This document shows, piece by piece, positions 63,624 through 64,000 of a DNA stretch of 64,000 nt (within the stretch, counting starts at the first letter, position 1; each line of letters starts with the position of its first letter). The DNA lies in contig CM075857.1 in assembly GCA_037975125.1 (NCBI GenBank), forward strand, positions 94,002,905 to 94,066,904, written 5' to 3'. A program made the translations under genes and the position numbers. The DNA comes from Latrodectus hesperus (Eukaryota; Arthropoda; Arachnida; Araneae; Theridiidae). The notes below the pieces were generated by a model. That model was given only the letters and a program-made list of their open reading frames with translations. It made no database searches and was not told where the DNA came from.

Positions 63624-63930
63624 AGCCGCCCAACTTGTCCAGTGGTCAGAATGCCTGACTGCGGATAGGGAGGTCCTGGGTTCGAATCCCGGTTCGGGTA
63701 TGGATGTACTTTCTCTCTCTATCTATCCTGACTTTGTCCTTTCCTTGTATGAATAAGGAGTGAATGGTTGCCTACCCTATAAATGGGTCCCTATGGCATA
63801 TGTGTAGAGCAAAGTCGTACTTTCACCTTCATGGTGCTCTGATTAAAAATGAAAGACGCTCTCAATTGACTTAAATACGCATAACCAAAGCATAGCGAGC
63901 TTGGCTTGTCCAAGTGTCATTAGTAACAAC
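63624..63930 (+). mobile_element. tRNA-derived SINE, type S1, with shared tail 1, best copy
   Basis: AGCCGCCCAACTTGTCCAGTG, B box GGTTCGAATCCCGG, CTCTCTCTATCTATCCTG spacer, body, then shared tail GTCGTACTTTCACCTTCATG ... GCTTGGCTTGTCCAAGTGTC and AACAAC. Target-site duplication AACATGTTATTCT (63611-63623) / AACATGCTATTCT (63931-63943). Confidence 0.95.
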
Positions 63931-64000
63931 AACATGCTATTCTTTTCAATAATCACCTTGAAAAATACTTTATACATAAATAAAAAAATTAATTCAGAAT

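Overview
This is a gene-poor, strongly AT-rich window of an animal nuclear genome. Long (TA)n and (GT)n microsatellites, tRNA-headed SINEs with target-site duplications, several mariner, Tc1 and hAT remnants, and one spliced neuronal membrane-protein gene point to an arthropod, most likely a chelicerate such as a spider. The species assignment is inference. There are no operons, CRISPR arrays or convincing stand-alone RNA genes.

The only host gene I can support is the 3' part of a TARP (transmembrane AMPA-receptor regulatory protein), i.e. a stargazin-type CACNG protein of the claudin superfamily, on the + strand. A 141-bp exon (27982-28122) encodes TM2 and the start of TM3. After an 11.2-kb intron, the terminal exon (39341-39903) encodes the rest of TM3, TM4 and a cytoplasmic tail ending in RRTTPV, the PDZ ligand shared with vertebrate stargazin. 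The two 5' exons (TM1 and the first extracellular loop) were not found and probably lie outside the window.

Everything else is repeat or unassigned AT-rich sequence. Region 1-27 kb: SINEs, a mariner remnant, a Tc1 pseudogene, two LINE 3' ends, an hAT derivative, and an internally deleted mariner sitting inside a (TA)n tract. The TARP intron (28-39 kb) holds a second hAT derivative, three mariner remnants (one split by a LINE at its GDE motif), SINEs and a 153-bp tandem duplication. Region 40-55 kb is very AT-rich and carries a dense cluster of short inverted-repeat elements. Region 55-64 kb is SINE-rich and includes a SINE whose body has expanded into an array of 165-bp and 94-bp units.

The most novel material is (i) a group of coding-less DNA elements (about 150-1,040 bp) with different terminal inverted repeats but a shared design of reiterated TTGGCGA/TCGCCAA and TGACGTAA motifs just inside their ends, and (ii) a modular SINE system in which tRNA-like and apparently 5S-rRNA-like heads share one 3' tail ending in (CAA)n.
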